DNA of 64,000 nt, taken from the NCBI RefSeq assembly GCF_947492715.1, contig NZ_CANLNS010000011.1:1-64000 (forward strand), in the 5' to 3' direction. The notes beneath the pieces are model-generated. The model worked only from the letters and a program-made list of their open reading frames with translations, did not search any database and was not told the DNA's origin. Shown here piece by piece: positions 23,913 to 33,202 of the stretch (position 1 is its first letter; each line of letters begins with the position of its first letter). The stretch comes from an uncultured Psychroserpens sp. (GTDB lineage: Bacteria > Bacteroidota > Bacteroidia > Flavobacteriales > Flavobacteriaceae). Made by a program: the position numbers and the translations under genes.

Positions 23913-24497
23913 TTAATTTGCGAGTAATTCTTTTCTTATTCTACTTAAACTTTCTGTGGTAATTCCTAGATAAGAAGCAATATGATAATTTTTTACACTG
24001 CGCTCAATGTTAGGATACTTATTGATGAAACTTATATAACGTTCTGTGGCCGTTTGTGATAGGTTGGATAGTATACGCTTTTGGAAAGCAGCGAAAGCAC
24101 GTTCTAGTTTTTTTCTAAAAAACGATTCGACCTGAGGGATTTTTGCATATAAATATTCTTTGTCTTCTTTGGAGAGCCTATACAGTGTGGCATCTCTTAA
24201 AACTTCAATATTCAATATTGATTTGGATGTAGAAAAGAAAGCTGTATAGTCGCTGATCCACCAATCTTTAACTCCAAACTGGACAGTGTGCTCTTTTCCG
24301 TGCGAATCAATATGATAAGACCTTAAACAACCACTATAAATATAGTATTGTTTGTCTACAATATCATTCGCGCTTAAAAGAATACTTCCTTTTTTATAGG
24401 TGGATTTATGGAATACAGATTCTATGATCTTAATTTCTTCTTCGGAAAAAGAAAGATCTTTAAAAATGTCGTTGATTTTTGAATTATCACTTCGCAC
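23913..24497 (-). CDS. Crp/Fnr-family regulator
   Basis: A 194-residue regulator. The N-terminal cyclic-nucleotide-binding-like beta-roll spans about 15-120 (YKKGSILLSANDIVDKQYYIYSG). A C-terminal helix-turn-helix lies at about 160-192 (HIASYLGITTESLSRIRKELL). The start appears to be GTG at 24497, since a stop codon precedes it directly and no ATG follows nearby. The ligand is unknown; this Bacteroidota subgroup usually lacks the cAMP-contacting Arg. Confidence 0.88.
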   Translation of the reverse strand: MRSDNSKINDIFKDLSFSEEEIKIIESVFHKSTYKKGSILLSANDIVDKQYYIYSGCLRSYHIDSHGKEHTVQFGVKDWWISDYTAFFSTSKSILNIEVLRDATLYRLSKEDKEYLYAKIPQVESFFRKKLERAFAAFQKRILSNLSQTATERYISFINKYPNIERSVKNYHIASYLGITTESLSRIRKELLAN

Positions 24498-24666
24498 TCA
24501 TACTGTTGTTGGTCACATTAAATTACGTAAAACCTTTAAGATGTGTATGCTAGAGTCGATATTCTCTCTAAATATTAGTTAATCGGTCTATATTAACAAG
24601 AAAAGTAACTTTATCTAGGCATGCTTTTTTTCGTTTTGTTATGAGATTTCGCATGACATGACATAA

Positions 24667-25746
24667 TTATTCTTCTCGAAGTGCAATGTTGATTAAGTTT
24701 CCTGCAACGGTTTGCACCTCTTTAATTGCGCCAGATGTATTAGATACCACAACAATAACAACGTTCTTACTTGGAACAACAAATAACTGTGTAGACGTCC
24801 CTCTTTGAGCACCATTATGCCCAATAATACTGCCTTCCTCTGGTTGTTTTCCATACAGGTAAAATCCAAGACCGTAACCATTATTTATTTTTTCTAGACT
24901 ATGATGTTGCGTCATGAGTTTGAACGTTTCAGCACTAATTAAACTGTTGTTTAAGAGCGCATTGCCAAATAAAATAAGGTCGTCTACTGTAGAATATAAA
25001 CCTCCAGCTGGAGTGCGATTACTTAGATTATTAATTTTGGCTCTTTTAATCTTTCCTCTGTTATCACGATGGTATATCACTCTCGATTTTTCTTCATTTG
25101 TATCTACCATTTCAATGCCTGTATTGGACATATTTAGTACGTCCCAAATGTGCTGTTGCATATAATCTTTATAAGATAGTCCAGATATATTTTCGATTAA
25201 CATACCAAGAACAACATAACCATAGCTGGTATAGTAAAACTCAGTACCAGGTTCAAAACGTAATTTGCGGTTTTTGAATACATCATAGGCTTCCGAGAGT
25301 GTTTGGTAATTAATTTTGTTTTCAATTTCTCTATCATTTTTGTAATCACCTATTCCAGATGTATGTGATAATAAGTGTTTTGTTGTGATTTTGGTTTTAC
25401 CGTTTTGAATAAACTCAGGAATATAACGATCTAATGGCGCATTTAAATCAATGAGTCCTTTTTCAACAAGTTGCATAATTGCAACTGCTGTCATCGATTT
25501 TGCGATTGAAGCCGTTCTCACTCGGCTGCCCGAATTAAAATCGATTTTTTCGTTTTTATTAGAATAACCAACGGCAGATTTCCATTGGGTTTTACCATCA
25601 ATTGAAAACCCTCCAGAGGCACCAACAACAACATTATCGTTTATTAATGATTCTAATAAAGCGTTGGATGCTTTAATTTTTTCCTGAGTACTAGAGTAAT
25701 ATGATAGGAATGCTATGAAAATTGTTATATAAAATGTCTTTGTCAT
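24667..25746 (-). CDS. Serine hydrolase (beta-lactamase class C fold)
   Basis: A 359-residue exported enzyme with a short signal peptide (about 1-18). The SxxK motif is in ASIAKSMTAVA (about 79-89), the YxS/N motif in YYTSYGYVVLGM (about 172), and GHNGAQRG (about 310) is in place of the usual HSGG/KTG. Unlike its paralogue at 16671 it has no C-terminal accessory domain. It follows the LytTR regulator on the same strand after 64 bp. Confidence 0.87.
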   Translation of the reverse strand: MTKTFYITIFIAFLSYYSSTQEKIKASNALLESLINDNVVVGASGGFSIDGKTQWKSAVGYSNKNEKIDFNSGSRVRTASIAKSMTAVAIMQLVEKGLIDLNAPLDRYIPEFIQNGKTKITTKHLLSHTSGIGDYKNDREIENKINYQTLSEAYDVFKNRKLRFEPGTEFYYTSYGYVVLGMLIENISGLSYKDYMQQHIWDVLNMSNTGIEMVDTNEEKSRVIYHRDNRGKIKRAKINNLSNRTPAGGLYSTVDDLILFGNALLNNSLISAETFKLMTQHHSLEKINNGYGLGFYLYGKQPEEGSIIGHNGAQRGTSTQLFVVPSKNVVIVVVSNTSGAIKEVQTVAGNLINIALREE

Positions 25747-25810
25747 GATGTGAAGTTTAAAAATTAATTCAAATCAAAATTAATAAGTCGTTTAACCTTA
25801 AGCCACATAT

Positions 25811-26602
25811 TTATTGACTTTGGGACAAAGTATTCGTTTTTAGGGACGATTGATTCATTTCTAAAATGGCGTCTCTATAACGTTTTGACACCGGGACTTC
25901 CATAAGTGTTAAAATTATAGTGTTGTTTCCTTTCCATTCTATGAAATGAGAAGGATTAATGAGGTGAGAACGATGTACTTTTAATAAACCATTAATGTCG
26001 TTTTGAACAGATTTTAATGTATTACGTAATAACTTCTTGTGCAATTCTCCATGCTTTGCATAATTAATTTCAATGTAATTATCTGCACTTGATATACAGA
26101 TGAGTTCTTCCGGTAACAATTGTATAACATCATGTTTGTTATCACCTCTTAAAATGAGCTTTTTGTGTGTTTGATTAGGAACTTTTTTGTTTAAAAACCA
26201 TCTTAAAAAAATAATTATAGGCAGTAGAATAAAAAATATGGGAAGATAAATTTCAAGTCCGAATTTTTGAAAATCATAGTTGCCATTAACAATGCTAGAC
26301 TTATAATATCCATAACAGATAAAGATTTGAATAATATTGAATAGGACAATAAAAATACATTCAGTACCAATGGTCCAAGTCTTAAAACGTTTGAATATCC
26401 AATTTTGAATAGGAATCAATATAGTATAGGCAAGAAAACTTATGAGACCATAAGTTGGTAAAATTTCTAAACGGGCAGCAAAAGTGAGCTCGGCAATATC
26501 AAAAGGCGCAATAAGAATTAAAAATAGAACGAGCCATAAGCTAATAATTAAACCAATAAGTAGATGGTATTTATAAGAAGTGTTTAATGGTAATTTCGAC
26601 AT
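25811..26602 (-). CDS. LytTR-family regulator with membrane sensor
   Basis: A 263-residue protein with four membrane helices at about 12-33, 45-62, 78-98 and 115-135. A C-terminal LytTR DNA-binding domain spans about 155-250 (LPEELICISSADNYIEINYAK, LLKVHRSHLINPSHF, PVSKRYRD). There is no receiver domain, so it probably senses directly at the membrane. The serine hydrolase downstream is the nearest candidate target. Confidence 0.88.
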   Translation of the reverse strand: MSKLPLNTSYKYHLLIGLIISLWLVLFLILIAPFDIAELTFAARLEILPTYGLISFLAYTILIPIQNWIFKRFKTWTIGTECIFIVLFNIIQIFICYGYYKSSIVNGNYDFQKFGLEIYLPIFFILLPIIIFLRWFLNKKVPNQTHKKLILRGDNKHDVIQLLPEELICISSADNYIEINYAKHGELHKKLLRNTLKSVQNDINGLLKVHRSHLINPSHFIEWKGNNTIILTLMEVPVSKRYRDAILEMNQSSLKTNTLSQSQ

Positions 26603-26885
26603 TTATAACATGTTTGCTGGAAACAAGTTAAGTTTTTTCTGAATATAACTTAAAATACAGATGCATAATACTAACAATTTATGGCGTAGAATTGAATTAA
26701 AAACCGCGTATATCTTTTTTGTTTGTAGGTAATATTACTCATTTGAAAAATAAGTGATTGCGCTCTAAAATCTAGACAGGTGATTTTGGAAATTTGAATT
26801 GTATTAAAAGCTGTTTTTAGTATTTAATACTGGCGATAACCGAAAAGCCAATGCAATAGAGTAGGTGACTCTAAAATATTATATT

Positions 26886-27242
26886 ATGGGATTTTATATG
26901 AAACAACCAGTAGATGCAAGTAAGACAACAGCAACGTATTTATGGACAGGTTTGCGCACACCTGGAATTTTTGTTATTGAAGTTGAAGGTGACGCTCAAA
27001 ATTTTTCGTACGGATTTACCTTAAAGCGTGATGAGCACTTTGTTGGTGGACTTAAAATTGATTCTATGGGTTGGACAGGGCCTATAGGACAAGGAACAAC
27101 ACCTTATAAAGTGCATGGATCGTTTCCTGGGCAATTTACCCCAAAGATTGTCATCTCTGGTGCTAATGGTGATTTTATTGTAGATGTAAAGGAAATACCA
27201 TCAGACCAAGTAGAAGACTACGTTAAATCTAAAGTTGGTTAA
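26886..27242 (+). CDS. Small protein of unknown function
   Basis: A 118-residue soluble protein without a signal peptide, rich in Gly, Thr and aromatic residues. It has strands such as GIFVIEVEGDAQNFSYGF, FVGGLKIDSMGWTGP and PKIVISGANGDFIVDV. This suggests a compact beta-sandwich; I recognise no family. The ATG at 26886 is preferred over a GTG 21 bp upstream. It is isolated, with 262 bp upstream and a terminator just after it. Confidence 0.65.
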   Translation: MGFYMKQPVDASKTTATYLWTGLRTPGIFVIEVEGDAQNFSYGFTLKRDEHFVGGLKIDSMGWTGPIGQGTTPYKVHGSFPGQFTPKIVISGANGDFIVDVKEIPSDQVEDYVKSKVG

Positions 27243-27262
27243 TAGCTTTGGAGTATTTGCAC

Positions 27263-27296
27263 TAAAAAGCCAAAACATGTGTTTTGGCTTTTTTTA
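27263..27296 (+). terminator. Bidirectional terminator
   Basis: AAAAAGCCAAAACA pairs with TGTTTTGGCTTTTTTT around a minimal loop. It lies between the convergent genes ending at 27242 and 27320. Confidence 0.85.
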
Positions 27297-27319
27297 GTAA
27301 ATAACACATAACGATTTAA

Positions 27320-28327
27320 CTATTTCATTTTGTTAACATGTATTGTGTACGTGGCTACAATATCATTGTTAATTTTTAAATGAACATCGTGAGTGCCTCT
27401 ATGTTTAAATAGATGTTTAAATGAGATTAATCCGTTTTCATTTTTTAAATCGGAAATAGTTAAAGACGTTTCATGGGTTCTATTAATTTTTACTAAGGCT
27501 ATCTTTTTATTTGAGATTGGGTTTTCAGATTTGAAGCTAAAACTAATCTCTGTATTTTTGTTTATATCAACATTCATTTTCTTTGGATATAAAGGTGTAA
27601 TATGTTGTTTAAAAGTTTCGGCATAAACTAAAGGTCCTGCCACAAATTTACTATTGATGAGTGAATCATCTAACAGCCATTTTTTGTTTAACGGATAATG
27701 GCTTTTTGCATATAATATGGGGTCTGCCAAAAAGTAGCCTTCATTATAATCTCTCACAAAAACATTTCCAGATTTAATATATCCACTAGACCAAGTGGCG
27801 TCACTTAAGTACCATTTACCACCTAAGTTAACAGCATTCCATGAATGATTAGGCGATTCGAGTTTCTTAATGTTAGAGTCAATTGTTCTTGCATAACCAT
27901 CAACTATAACGCAGTCTAAATTTGCTAAAAAGCACAATTCTTTAATGAGGTAAGCATAGCCTGTACACATGGTTTCTTTACGCTTTAATAATTTTTGAAA
28001 TGCTATTTTTTTATATGAATTATTCCATTTCATAAATGCAATACTGTCATTTTCTAGGGTTCTTCTTTTTCTGGCAACAATATCATGCTGATTAGAATCG
28101 GCCTTAATATTATGGCAAACCCAAGTATGAATAGCTCTAAACTTTTCAACTTGAGTTGGAAGCGTTGAGGTAAGATTATGCGCAAGTATTGCCAAATTAT
28201 CTAGGTTCGCACCTTTATTAAGTTTTGCAATATTGTCTGCTCTTGTGAAATCTATGTTTTTAAAATCTGAAACTTGAGCGTAAGATATATGACAAATAAA
28301 AATTAAAGTGGGAATGAGCCTTTTCAT
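27320..28327 (-). CDS. Transglutaminase-like domain secreted protein
   Basis: A 335-residue protein with a signal peptide (about 1-17). The transglutaminase-like core spans about 60-200, with the Cys in ETMCTGYAYLIKELC, the His in SPNHSWNAVNLGGKWYLSD and the Asp in the same WYLSDATW segment, completing the Cys-His-Asp triad. The C-terminal beta domain (about 235-335) resembles those of KLCP1/CYK3-type transglutaminases. A peptidase or cross-linking role in the periplasm is likely. It starts 24 bp after the 28352-29032 gene. Confidence 0.85.
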   Translation of the reverse strand: MKRLIPTLIFICHISYAQVSDFKNIDFTRADNIAKLNKGANLDNLAILAHNLTSTLPTQVEKFRAIHTWVCHNIKADSNQHDIVARKRRTLENDSIAFMKWNNSYKKIAFQKLLKRKETMCTGYAYLIKELCFLANLDCVIVDGYARTIDSNIKKLESPNHSWNAVNLGGKWYLSDATWSSGYIKSGNVFVRDYNEGYFLADPILYAKSHYPLNKKWLLDDSLINSKFVAGPLVYAETFKQHITPLYPKKMNVDINKNTEISFSFKSENPISNKKIALVKINRTHETSLTISDLKNENGLISFKHLFKHRGTHDVHLKINNDIVATYTIHVNKMK

Positions 28328-28351
28328 GAATACCTATTTAATTGTACACTA

Positions 28352-29032
28352 TTAGTTTTTCTTAGACTTGTAGACCTCTTTTACAGCAACTTTCCCCATA
28401 AGAACACATTCTGTAGCAGTCATGTCTACTTGTAATGTAATATTGTATGCTGTGTGCTTATCTGTAATAACAACTTTTTGGGAATTCATGCCTACATAAG
28501 TAAAAACGAGCACATCTCCTTTTTTTAGTTTATCCGGAAACTTAAAATTACCATTAAAATCTGTTTGTACGCCCTTTGTAGTTCCTTGTAAAATAACACT
28601 TGCGCCAGGTAAAGGATAAGATTCGTCAAAAACAGTTCCTTTTACAAAAAACTCTTTTTCTTGTTGTTTAACCGTAAATTTAGAATCATCGGTTTTTGTG
28701 TTGGGGGTTTGCTTTTTGATGTCTTGAGCCTGTAGTGTGCCAAATGAAAAAAATGATAAACACGCAAGACCAATAGCACTAATAAAACTTAGTTTTTTTT
28801 CTTGCTTAGGCGCTTGATTGTAAGTTTTTAATTGGTTGCTGTTAAATCTTCCGCAAGTATTCTGATTGCTTTTATTTTTAAAGTAAGTTTTGATGTCTTG
28901 AGCGTTCATTTTTGTGAAATCAATAACTTCTTTTTCACAAGACTGGCAAAATCCACCTTTTTGAGTTGCTGTAAATTGGTTGAAATTTTCAGAACAAGGT
29001 GTTTTAATCTCTAAGTTGAATGGTTTAATCAT
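28352..29032 (-). CDS. Membrane protein with Cys cluster and CarboxypepD_reg-like domain
   Basis: A 226-residue protein. The N-terminus (about 10-65) has a Cys pattern typical of a small Bacteroidota zinc-ribbon-like module: PCSENF, FCQSCEKEV and TCGRF. One membrane helix lies at about 85-100 and a carboxypeptidase-regulatory-like beta-sandwich at about 130-215 (VKGTVFDESYPLPGASVIL, VQTDFNGNFKFP). The module pair is common in flavobacterial proteins of unknown function. It is probably co-transcribed with the transglutaminase-like gene. Confidence 0.75.
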   Translation of the reverse strand: MIKPFNLEIKTPCSENFNQFTATQKGGFCQSCEKEVIDFTKMNAQDIKTYFKNKSNQNTCGRFNSNQLKTYNQAPKQEKKLSFISAIGLACLSFFSFGTLQAQDIKKQTPNTKTDDSKFTVKQQEKEFFVKGTVFDESYPLPGASVILQGTTKGVQTDFNGNFKFPDKLKKGDVLVFTYVGMNSQKVVITDKHTAYNITLQVDMTATECVLMGKVAVKEVYKSKKN

Positions 29033-29150
29033 GGTGTCGTCTTTAAATGTTATTATACATTCAAACCTATGGATACTAAGTATGTAAAAAAACAGGTGTT
29101 TAGCGAGCGCTACCTTTTAATGAGTAAACTCTAGTTTTTGTTTAGTTAGA

Positions 29151-29186
29151 AAAAAAAACCATCTTGACGAAACAAGATGGTTTTGA
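29151..29186 (-). terminator. Terminator of htpG
   Basis: AAAACCATCTTG pairs with CAAGATGGTTTT around ACGAAA, 27 bp after the htpG stop codon. On the minus strand it is followed by a run of T. Confidence 0.82.
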
Positions 29187-29212
29187 TATTTTATTTGTAA
29201 ATGACTTTATGT

Positions 29213-31099
29213 TTACTTAATCATATCATAACTGCGCTTGATAAAGTTAGTTAACTCTTCGCCTTTTAATAAGCCCTGAGATAAACGTGCTAAATCTAAA
29301 CTTTGATTGATTAAACGTTCTTGTTTCTTTTTGGTTTTTGTGTTTAGTATTTCACCAACCAATTCAGAATTAGTATTCACAACAAGGTTATACATTTCTG
29401 GCATATTACCCATACCAAACATACCGCCTCCGCCAGTTTGCTGCATCTCTTTCATTCTGCGCATAAATTCTGGTTGCGTAATTATAAATGGCGATGCATC
29501 ACTATCCATAGCTTCTAACTGTACTGTGAACTTTTCGGCAGGAATAACTGCTTTCAACAATTCATCTAATTTGGTGTTTTCTTCTTCAGATAATTTAGAA
29601 ATTGTGGTATCATCTTTCTTAATTAAATTATCAATATGATCACCATCAACACGAGCAAAAGAAATTTTTTCCTTAGTTGTTTCTAGTTTCTGAATGAGGT
29701 GTGACACAATTGGAGAATCCAATAGCAATACTTCATAACCTTTGGCTTTTGCAGCTTCTATATACGAATGCTGAGTATCTTTATCAGAAGCATATAAAAT
29801 CACAAGTTTGTCATCTTTGTCAGTTTGCTTCGCTTTGATTTTATTATATAATTCTTCGTACGTATAGTAGGTACCATCAACCGAAGGATATAAAGCAAAG
29901 GCATCTGCTTTATCAAAGAATTTCTCTTCAGAAAGCATTCCATATTCAATAACAATTTTGATGTCGTCCCATTTCTTTTCGAAATCCTCGCGATTAGCAT
30001 TAAACAGAGATTTCAATTTATCTGCCACTTTACGAGTGATGTATGATGAAATTTTCTTCACTGCACCATCGGCTTGTAAATAACTACGAGACACATTTAA
30101 TGGAATGTCTGGAGAATCAATTACACCGCGAAGCATTGTTAAAAACTCAGGAACAATACCTTCAACGTTATCGGTTACAAATACTTGATTTTGGTAAAGT
30201 TGAATACGATCTTTTTGGACGTTTAGATCATTCGTCATTTTAGGGAAATACAAGATTCCTGTTAAATTAAACGGATAATCTACATTAAGATGAATGTTAA
30301 ATAATGGCTCTTCAAACTGTGTTGGATACAATTCTCTATAGAAATTTTTATAATCATCTTCTTCTAATTCTGTGGGTTGTTTTGTCCAAGCAGGATTAGG
30401 GTTATTAATGATATTATCTACTTCTTGAGTTGGCGTGGCATCTTCTTCTTTTGCATCTTCAGGTTTTGGAAGTGTTTCAGTTTTCATTCCAAATTTAATT
30501 GGAACAGGCATAAACTTGTTATACTTTAATAAGAGTTCACTAATGCGTCCTTCTTCTAAGAATTCTGTAGAGTCTTCTGCAATATGCAAAATAATTTCAG
30601 TCCCTCTTTCGGTTTTATCGGCTGTTTCTAAAGTAAATTCTGGAGAACCATCGCAAGTCCAATGAGCTGCAGGTTCATCTTTGTGAGATTTAGTAATAAT
30701 CTCTACTTTTTCGGCAACCATAAAGGCAGAATAAAATCCTAGTCCGAAATGTCCAATAATTCCAGAGTCCTTCGCAGAATCTTTGTACTTGTCTAAAAAT
30801 TCTTCGGCTCCAGAAAATGCCACTTGATTGATGTATTTTTCAACCTCTTCGGCAGTCATCCCTAAACCTTGATCAATAATGTGCAATTTTTTTGCGTCCT
30901 TATCAATTTTAATTTCAATTTGCGGATTTCCATACTCGCTTTTTGTTTCACCTATACTTGTTAAGTGTTTTAACTTAAGTGTAGCATCTGTGGCGTTACT
31001 TATTAACTCACGTAAAAAGATTTCGTGATCGCTATACAAGAATTTTTTAATGAGCGGGAAAATATTTTCTACCGATACATTAATGTTTCCTTTTGTCAT
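29213..31099 (-). CDS. htpG: Molecular chaperone HtpG (Hsp90)
   Basis: A 628-residue Hsp90, close to the usual bacterial length. The N-terminal ATPase domain has FLRELISNATDATLKL (about 27-42), DQGLGMTAEEV and GHFGLGFYSAFMV (about 115-128). The middle domain has LYFPKMTNDLNVQKDRIQLY and SPDIPLNVSRSYLQ, followed by the C-terminal dimerisation domain. It folds or stabilises client proteins in the cytosol under stress. The upstream region carries repeated TGTCA words that may be a stress-responsive control element. Confidence 0.97.
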   Translation of the reverse strand: MTKGNINVSVENIFPLIKKFLYSDHEIFLRELISNATDATLKLKHLTSIGETKSEYGNPQIEIKIDKDAKKLHIIDQGLGMTAEEVEKYINQVAFSGAEEFLDKYKDSAKDSGIIGHFGLGFYSAFMVAEKVEIITKSHKDEPAAHWTCDGSPEFTLETADKTERGTEIILHIAEDSTEFLEEGRISELLLKYNKFMPVPIKFGMKTETLPKPEDAKEEDATPTQEVDNIINNPNPAWTKQPTELEEDDYKNFYRELYPTQFEEPLFNIHLNVDYPFNLTGILYFPKMTNDLNVQKDRIQLYQNQVFVTDNVEGIVPEFLTMLRGVIDSPDIPLNVSRSYLQADGAVKKISSYITRKVADKLKSLFNANREDFEKKWDDIKIVIEYGMLSEEKFFDKADAFALYPSVDGTYYTYEELYNKIKAKQTDKDDKLVILYASDKDTQHSYIEAAKAKGYEVLLLDSPIVSHLIQKLETTKEKISFARVDGDHIDNLIKKDDTTISKLSEEENTKLDELLKAVIPAEKFTVQLEAMDSDASPFIITQPEFMRRMKEMQQTGGGGMFGMGNMPEMYNLVVNTNSELVGEILNTKTKKKQERLINQSLDLARLSQGLLKGEELTNFIKRSYDMIK

Positions 31100-31307
31100 G
31101 ATAAATTATAATTTAAGTGTCACTTTGAAATGACAATGTTTAATTTTTATGTTCATTATGTCTAAGACAAAAAAAGTACCAAGAACATTAAGGTGACAAA
31201 CTGACATTTTTGAGATACTATGCATGCATAACGAATTAGGTTTGAGTTTAAAAGATGGTACTACTGAAATGGTTAAATTGCAAGACTTATTTAATATTAA
31301 GATTACT

Positions 31308-32318
31308 ATGTACAATTCCAAAATAATAGGTTTGGGACATTATGTTCCTGACAATGTGGTGACCAATGATGATTTATCCAAAATGATGGATACAAACGAT
31401 GAATGGATTCAGGAACGAACTGGAATCAAGGAACGTCGTTGGGTTGTTAAAGGCTCTGGTGATACTACGGCAACAATGGGAGTGAAGGCTGCCAAAATTG
31501 CTATAGAGCGTGCAGGTATTGATAAAGATGATATTGATTTTATCATTTTTGCAACCTTGAGTCCAGACATGTATTTTCCAGGTCCTGGTGTTCAAGTACA
31601 ACATGCCTTAGATATTAAAACAGTTGGTGCCTTAGATGTGCGTAACCAATGCTCTGGTTTTGTATACGCTGTTTCTGTTGCAGATAATTTTATTAAAACA
31701 GGAATGTATAAAAACGTGTTAGTTATTGGAAGTGAGTTACATTCTCATGGTTTAGATAAAACAACGCGTGGTAGAGGGGTCACTGTAATTTTTGGTGATG
31801 GTGCTGGTGCCGCAGTATTAACTAGGGAAGAAGATACGACTAAAGGGATTTTATCAACACATTTGCATTCGCAAGGTGAGCATGCCGAAGAATTGGTATT
31901 AATTGCACCAGGAATGGGTAAGCGTTGGGTGAATGATATTATCGCCGAAAGTGATCCTAATGATGAGAGTTACTTCCCATATATGAATGGGCAGTTTGTG
32001 TTTAAAAATGCCGTTGTTCGTTTTAGTGAAGTTATTATGGAAGGTTTGATGAAAAATCAACTCGAAGTAGATGATGTAGATATGCTAATTCCACATCAAG
32101 CCAATTTACGCATTGCTCAATTTATTCAACGTAAATTTAAATTAGAAGATCATCAAGTATTTAATAATATTCAAAAGTATGGTAATACGACTGCCGCTTC
32201 AATTCCTATTGCCTTAACCGAAGCGTGGGAAGAAGGTAAAATTAAAGACGGAGATACAGTTGTGTTGGCAGCTTTTGGTAGCGGTTTTACATGGGGAAGT
32301 GTTATTATGAAATGGTAA
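31308..32318 (+). CDS. 3-oxoacyl-ACP synthase III family protein (FabH-like)
   Basis: A 336-residue condensing enzyme. The ATG at 31308 starts the typical MYNSKIIGLGHYVPDNVVT; longer in-frame starts are rejected. The catalytic Cys is in VRNQCSGFVYAV (about 115), the His in IPHQANLRI (about 263) and the Asn in YGNTTAASIP (about 294). FabH enzymes condense acetyl-CoA with malonyl-ACP to start fatty acids. This variant has a longer middle part than classical FabH, so it may act on other acyl chains. Confidence 0.88.
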   Translation: MYNSKIIGLGHYVPDNVVTNDDLSKMMDTNDEWIQERTGIKERRWVVKGSGDTTATMGVKAAKIAIERAGIDKDDIDFIIFATLSPDMYFPGPGVQVQHALDIKTVGALDVRNQCSGFVYAVSVADNFIKTGMYKNVLVIGSELHSHGLDKTTRGRGVTVIFGDGAGAAVLTREEDTTKGILSTHLHSQGEHAEELVLIAPGMGKRWVNDIIAESDPNDESYFPYMNGQFVFKNAVVRFSEVIMEGLMKNQLEVDDVDMLIPHQANLRIAQFIQRKFKLEDHQVFNNIQKYGNTTAASIPIALTEAWEEGKIKDGDTVVLAAFGSGFTWGSVIMKW

Positions 32319-32441
32319 TTAAAAAAATAATTGTGTTTTGAAGCAACCTTTTGTTTGTTTTTACATCTAGTAAGAAACAGGTCTTTCTCTCGGACTAATA
32401 AAACAAGGGTTAAGCATTGTTTTTGATAATTATAATAAAAG

Positions 32442-32469
32442 AAATCCCGAAGCACAGCTTTGGGATTTT
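32442..32469 (+). terminator. Terminator-like hairpin after the FabH-like gene
   Basis: AAATCCCGAAGC pairs with GCTTTGGGATTT with one mismatch around a short loop, followed by T residues. It lies 124 bp after the stop codon. Confidence 0.7.
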
Positions 32470-32571
32470 AAATATGAAATAGATTAAAGCGTTTATGAAG
32501 TCTTTTGATTAGATATTAGGTGTATTTAGAACTTCTGACTATATTCAATACCTAATCATATAAAAAACATC

Positions 32572-32744
32572 ATGTCGAATTCTTTAAAAGAGGACCTTTA
32601 GGAGGTGGACTCGCTGCCATTATTTTTGGATTTTTAATACTATTTAAATTTTACGATGCTACTCAATATAAGTATATTGGACTGGCTTGTGGAGCGATTT
32701 TAATAATTTTAGGAATAGCTAGGCGATCCAAGAAACAATCTTAA
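32572..32744 (+). pseudogene. Frameshifted small two-helix membrane protein gene
   Basis: ATG at 32572 reads MSNSLKEDL then stops. A -1 shift at TTTAAAAG (32583-32590) would give a protein of about 57 residues with GPLGGGLAAIIFGFLILFK and IGLACGAILIILGIARRS: two membrane helices and a basic tail. The second frame has no ATG of its own. The slip site is T TTA AAA, the form of a canonical -1 slippery heptamer in the correct frame. A one-base deletion or sequencing error is the simpler explanation; programmed frameshifting is possible. The family is not recognised. Confidence 0.55.
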
Positions 32745-32747
32745 TAC

Positions 32748-32780
32748 AAAAAATCCCAAAGCTATTGCTTTGGGATTTTT
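32748..32780 (+). terminator. Terminator after the frameshifted small gene
   Basis: AAAAAATCCCAAAGC and GCTTTGGGATTTTT form a perfect stem with loop TATT, starting 4 bp after the stop codon at 32744. Its stem is almost the same sequence as the one at 32442-32469. Confidence 0.85.
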
Positions 32781-32940
32781 CTGCTATTAACCAATTTTAC
32801 TAAAAACACTAAAACTATAAAAGAGTGATTTTTTTAAACTGATTAGCTTTAAAACTTATCACAACCTATAGACGCTAAAAAGTGTGTTTTATTTTATCTA
32901 TTAACATTTTTAACATCAATTAACAAAACGATGATTCATA

Positions 32941-32978
32941 AAAAAATCCGAAACGTTTAGGCTTCGGATTTTTTTTGC
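32941..32978 (+). terminator. Terminator-like hairpin
   Basis: AAAAAATCCGAA pairs with TTCGGATTTTTT around a 10-base loop. No intact gene lies directly upstream on either strand. Confidence 0.65.
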
Positions 32979-33103
32979 TACTAATCAATTTTGTTTCTCT
33001 AAAATTCTAACATGTAAAAAACTAACTTTATGTTGTTTACAAGTGTTAAGTCGTAGATACAGATAAAACATTACAGTAGCATTCGAAATTCTTTATAACA
33101 ACA

Positions 33104-33133
33104 AAAACCCAAGACAAAAGCCTTGGGTTTTCT
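33104..33133 (-). terminator. Terminator downstream of the outer-membrane receptor gene
   Basis: AAAACCCAAG and CTTGGGTTTT pair around an 8-base loop, 72 bp beyond the stop codon of the 33203-35668 gene. Confidence 0.7.
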
Positions 33134-33202
33134 TATTTAATAACCAAACATTAACACTAACCATCAACTATTATATGTAGGTTACTAAACTTTACTTGTT
33201 CT

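Larger units (their letters stand above)
32781..33202. other. Gene-free region with two further terminators
   Basis: About 420 bp without an ORF of note. It holds a hairpin at 32941-32978 (AAAAATCCGAA paired with TTCGGATTTTT) and one at 33104-33131 (AAAACCCAAG paired with CTTGGGTTTT). The latter probably ends the minus-strand receptor gene. With the two upstream hairpins, this gives four terminators in 0.7 kb, which suggests remnants of small transcription units. Confidence 0.55.

Noticed and set aside
24693-24881. Short ORF inside the serine hydrolase gene
   Set aside because: It lies in another frame of a well-supported gene and has no recognisable features.
29307-30665. Several plus-strand ORFs opposite htpG
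   Set aside because: They are antisense shadows of a conserved chaperone gene.
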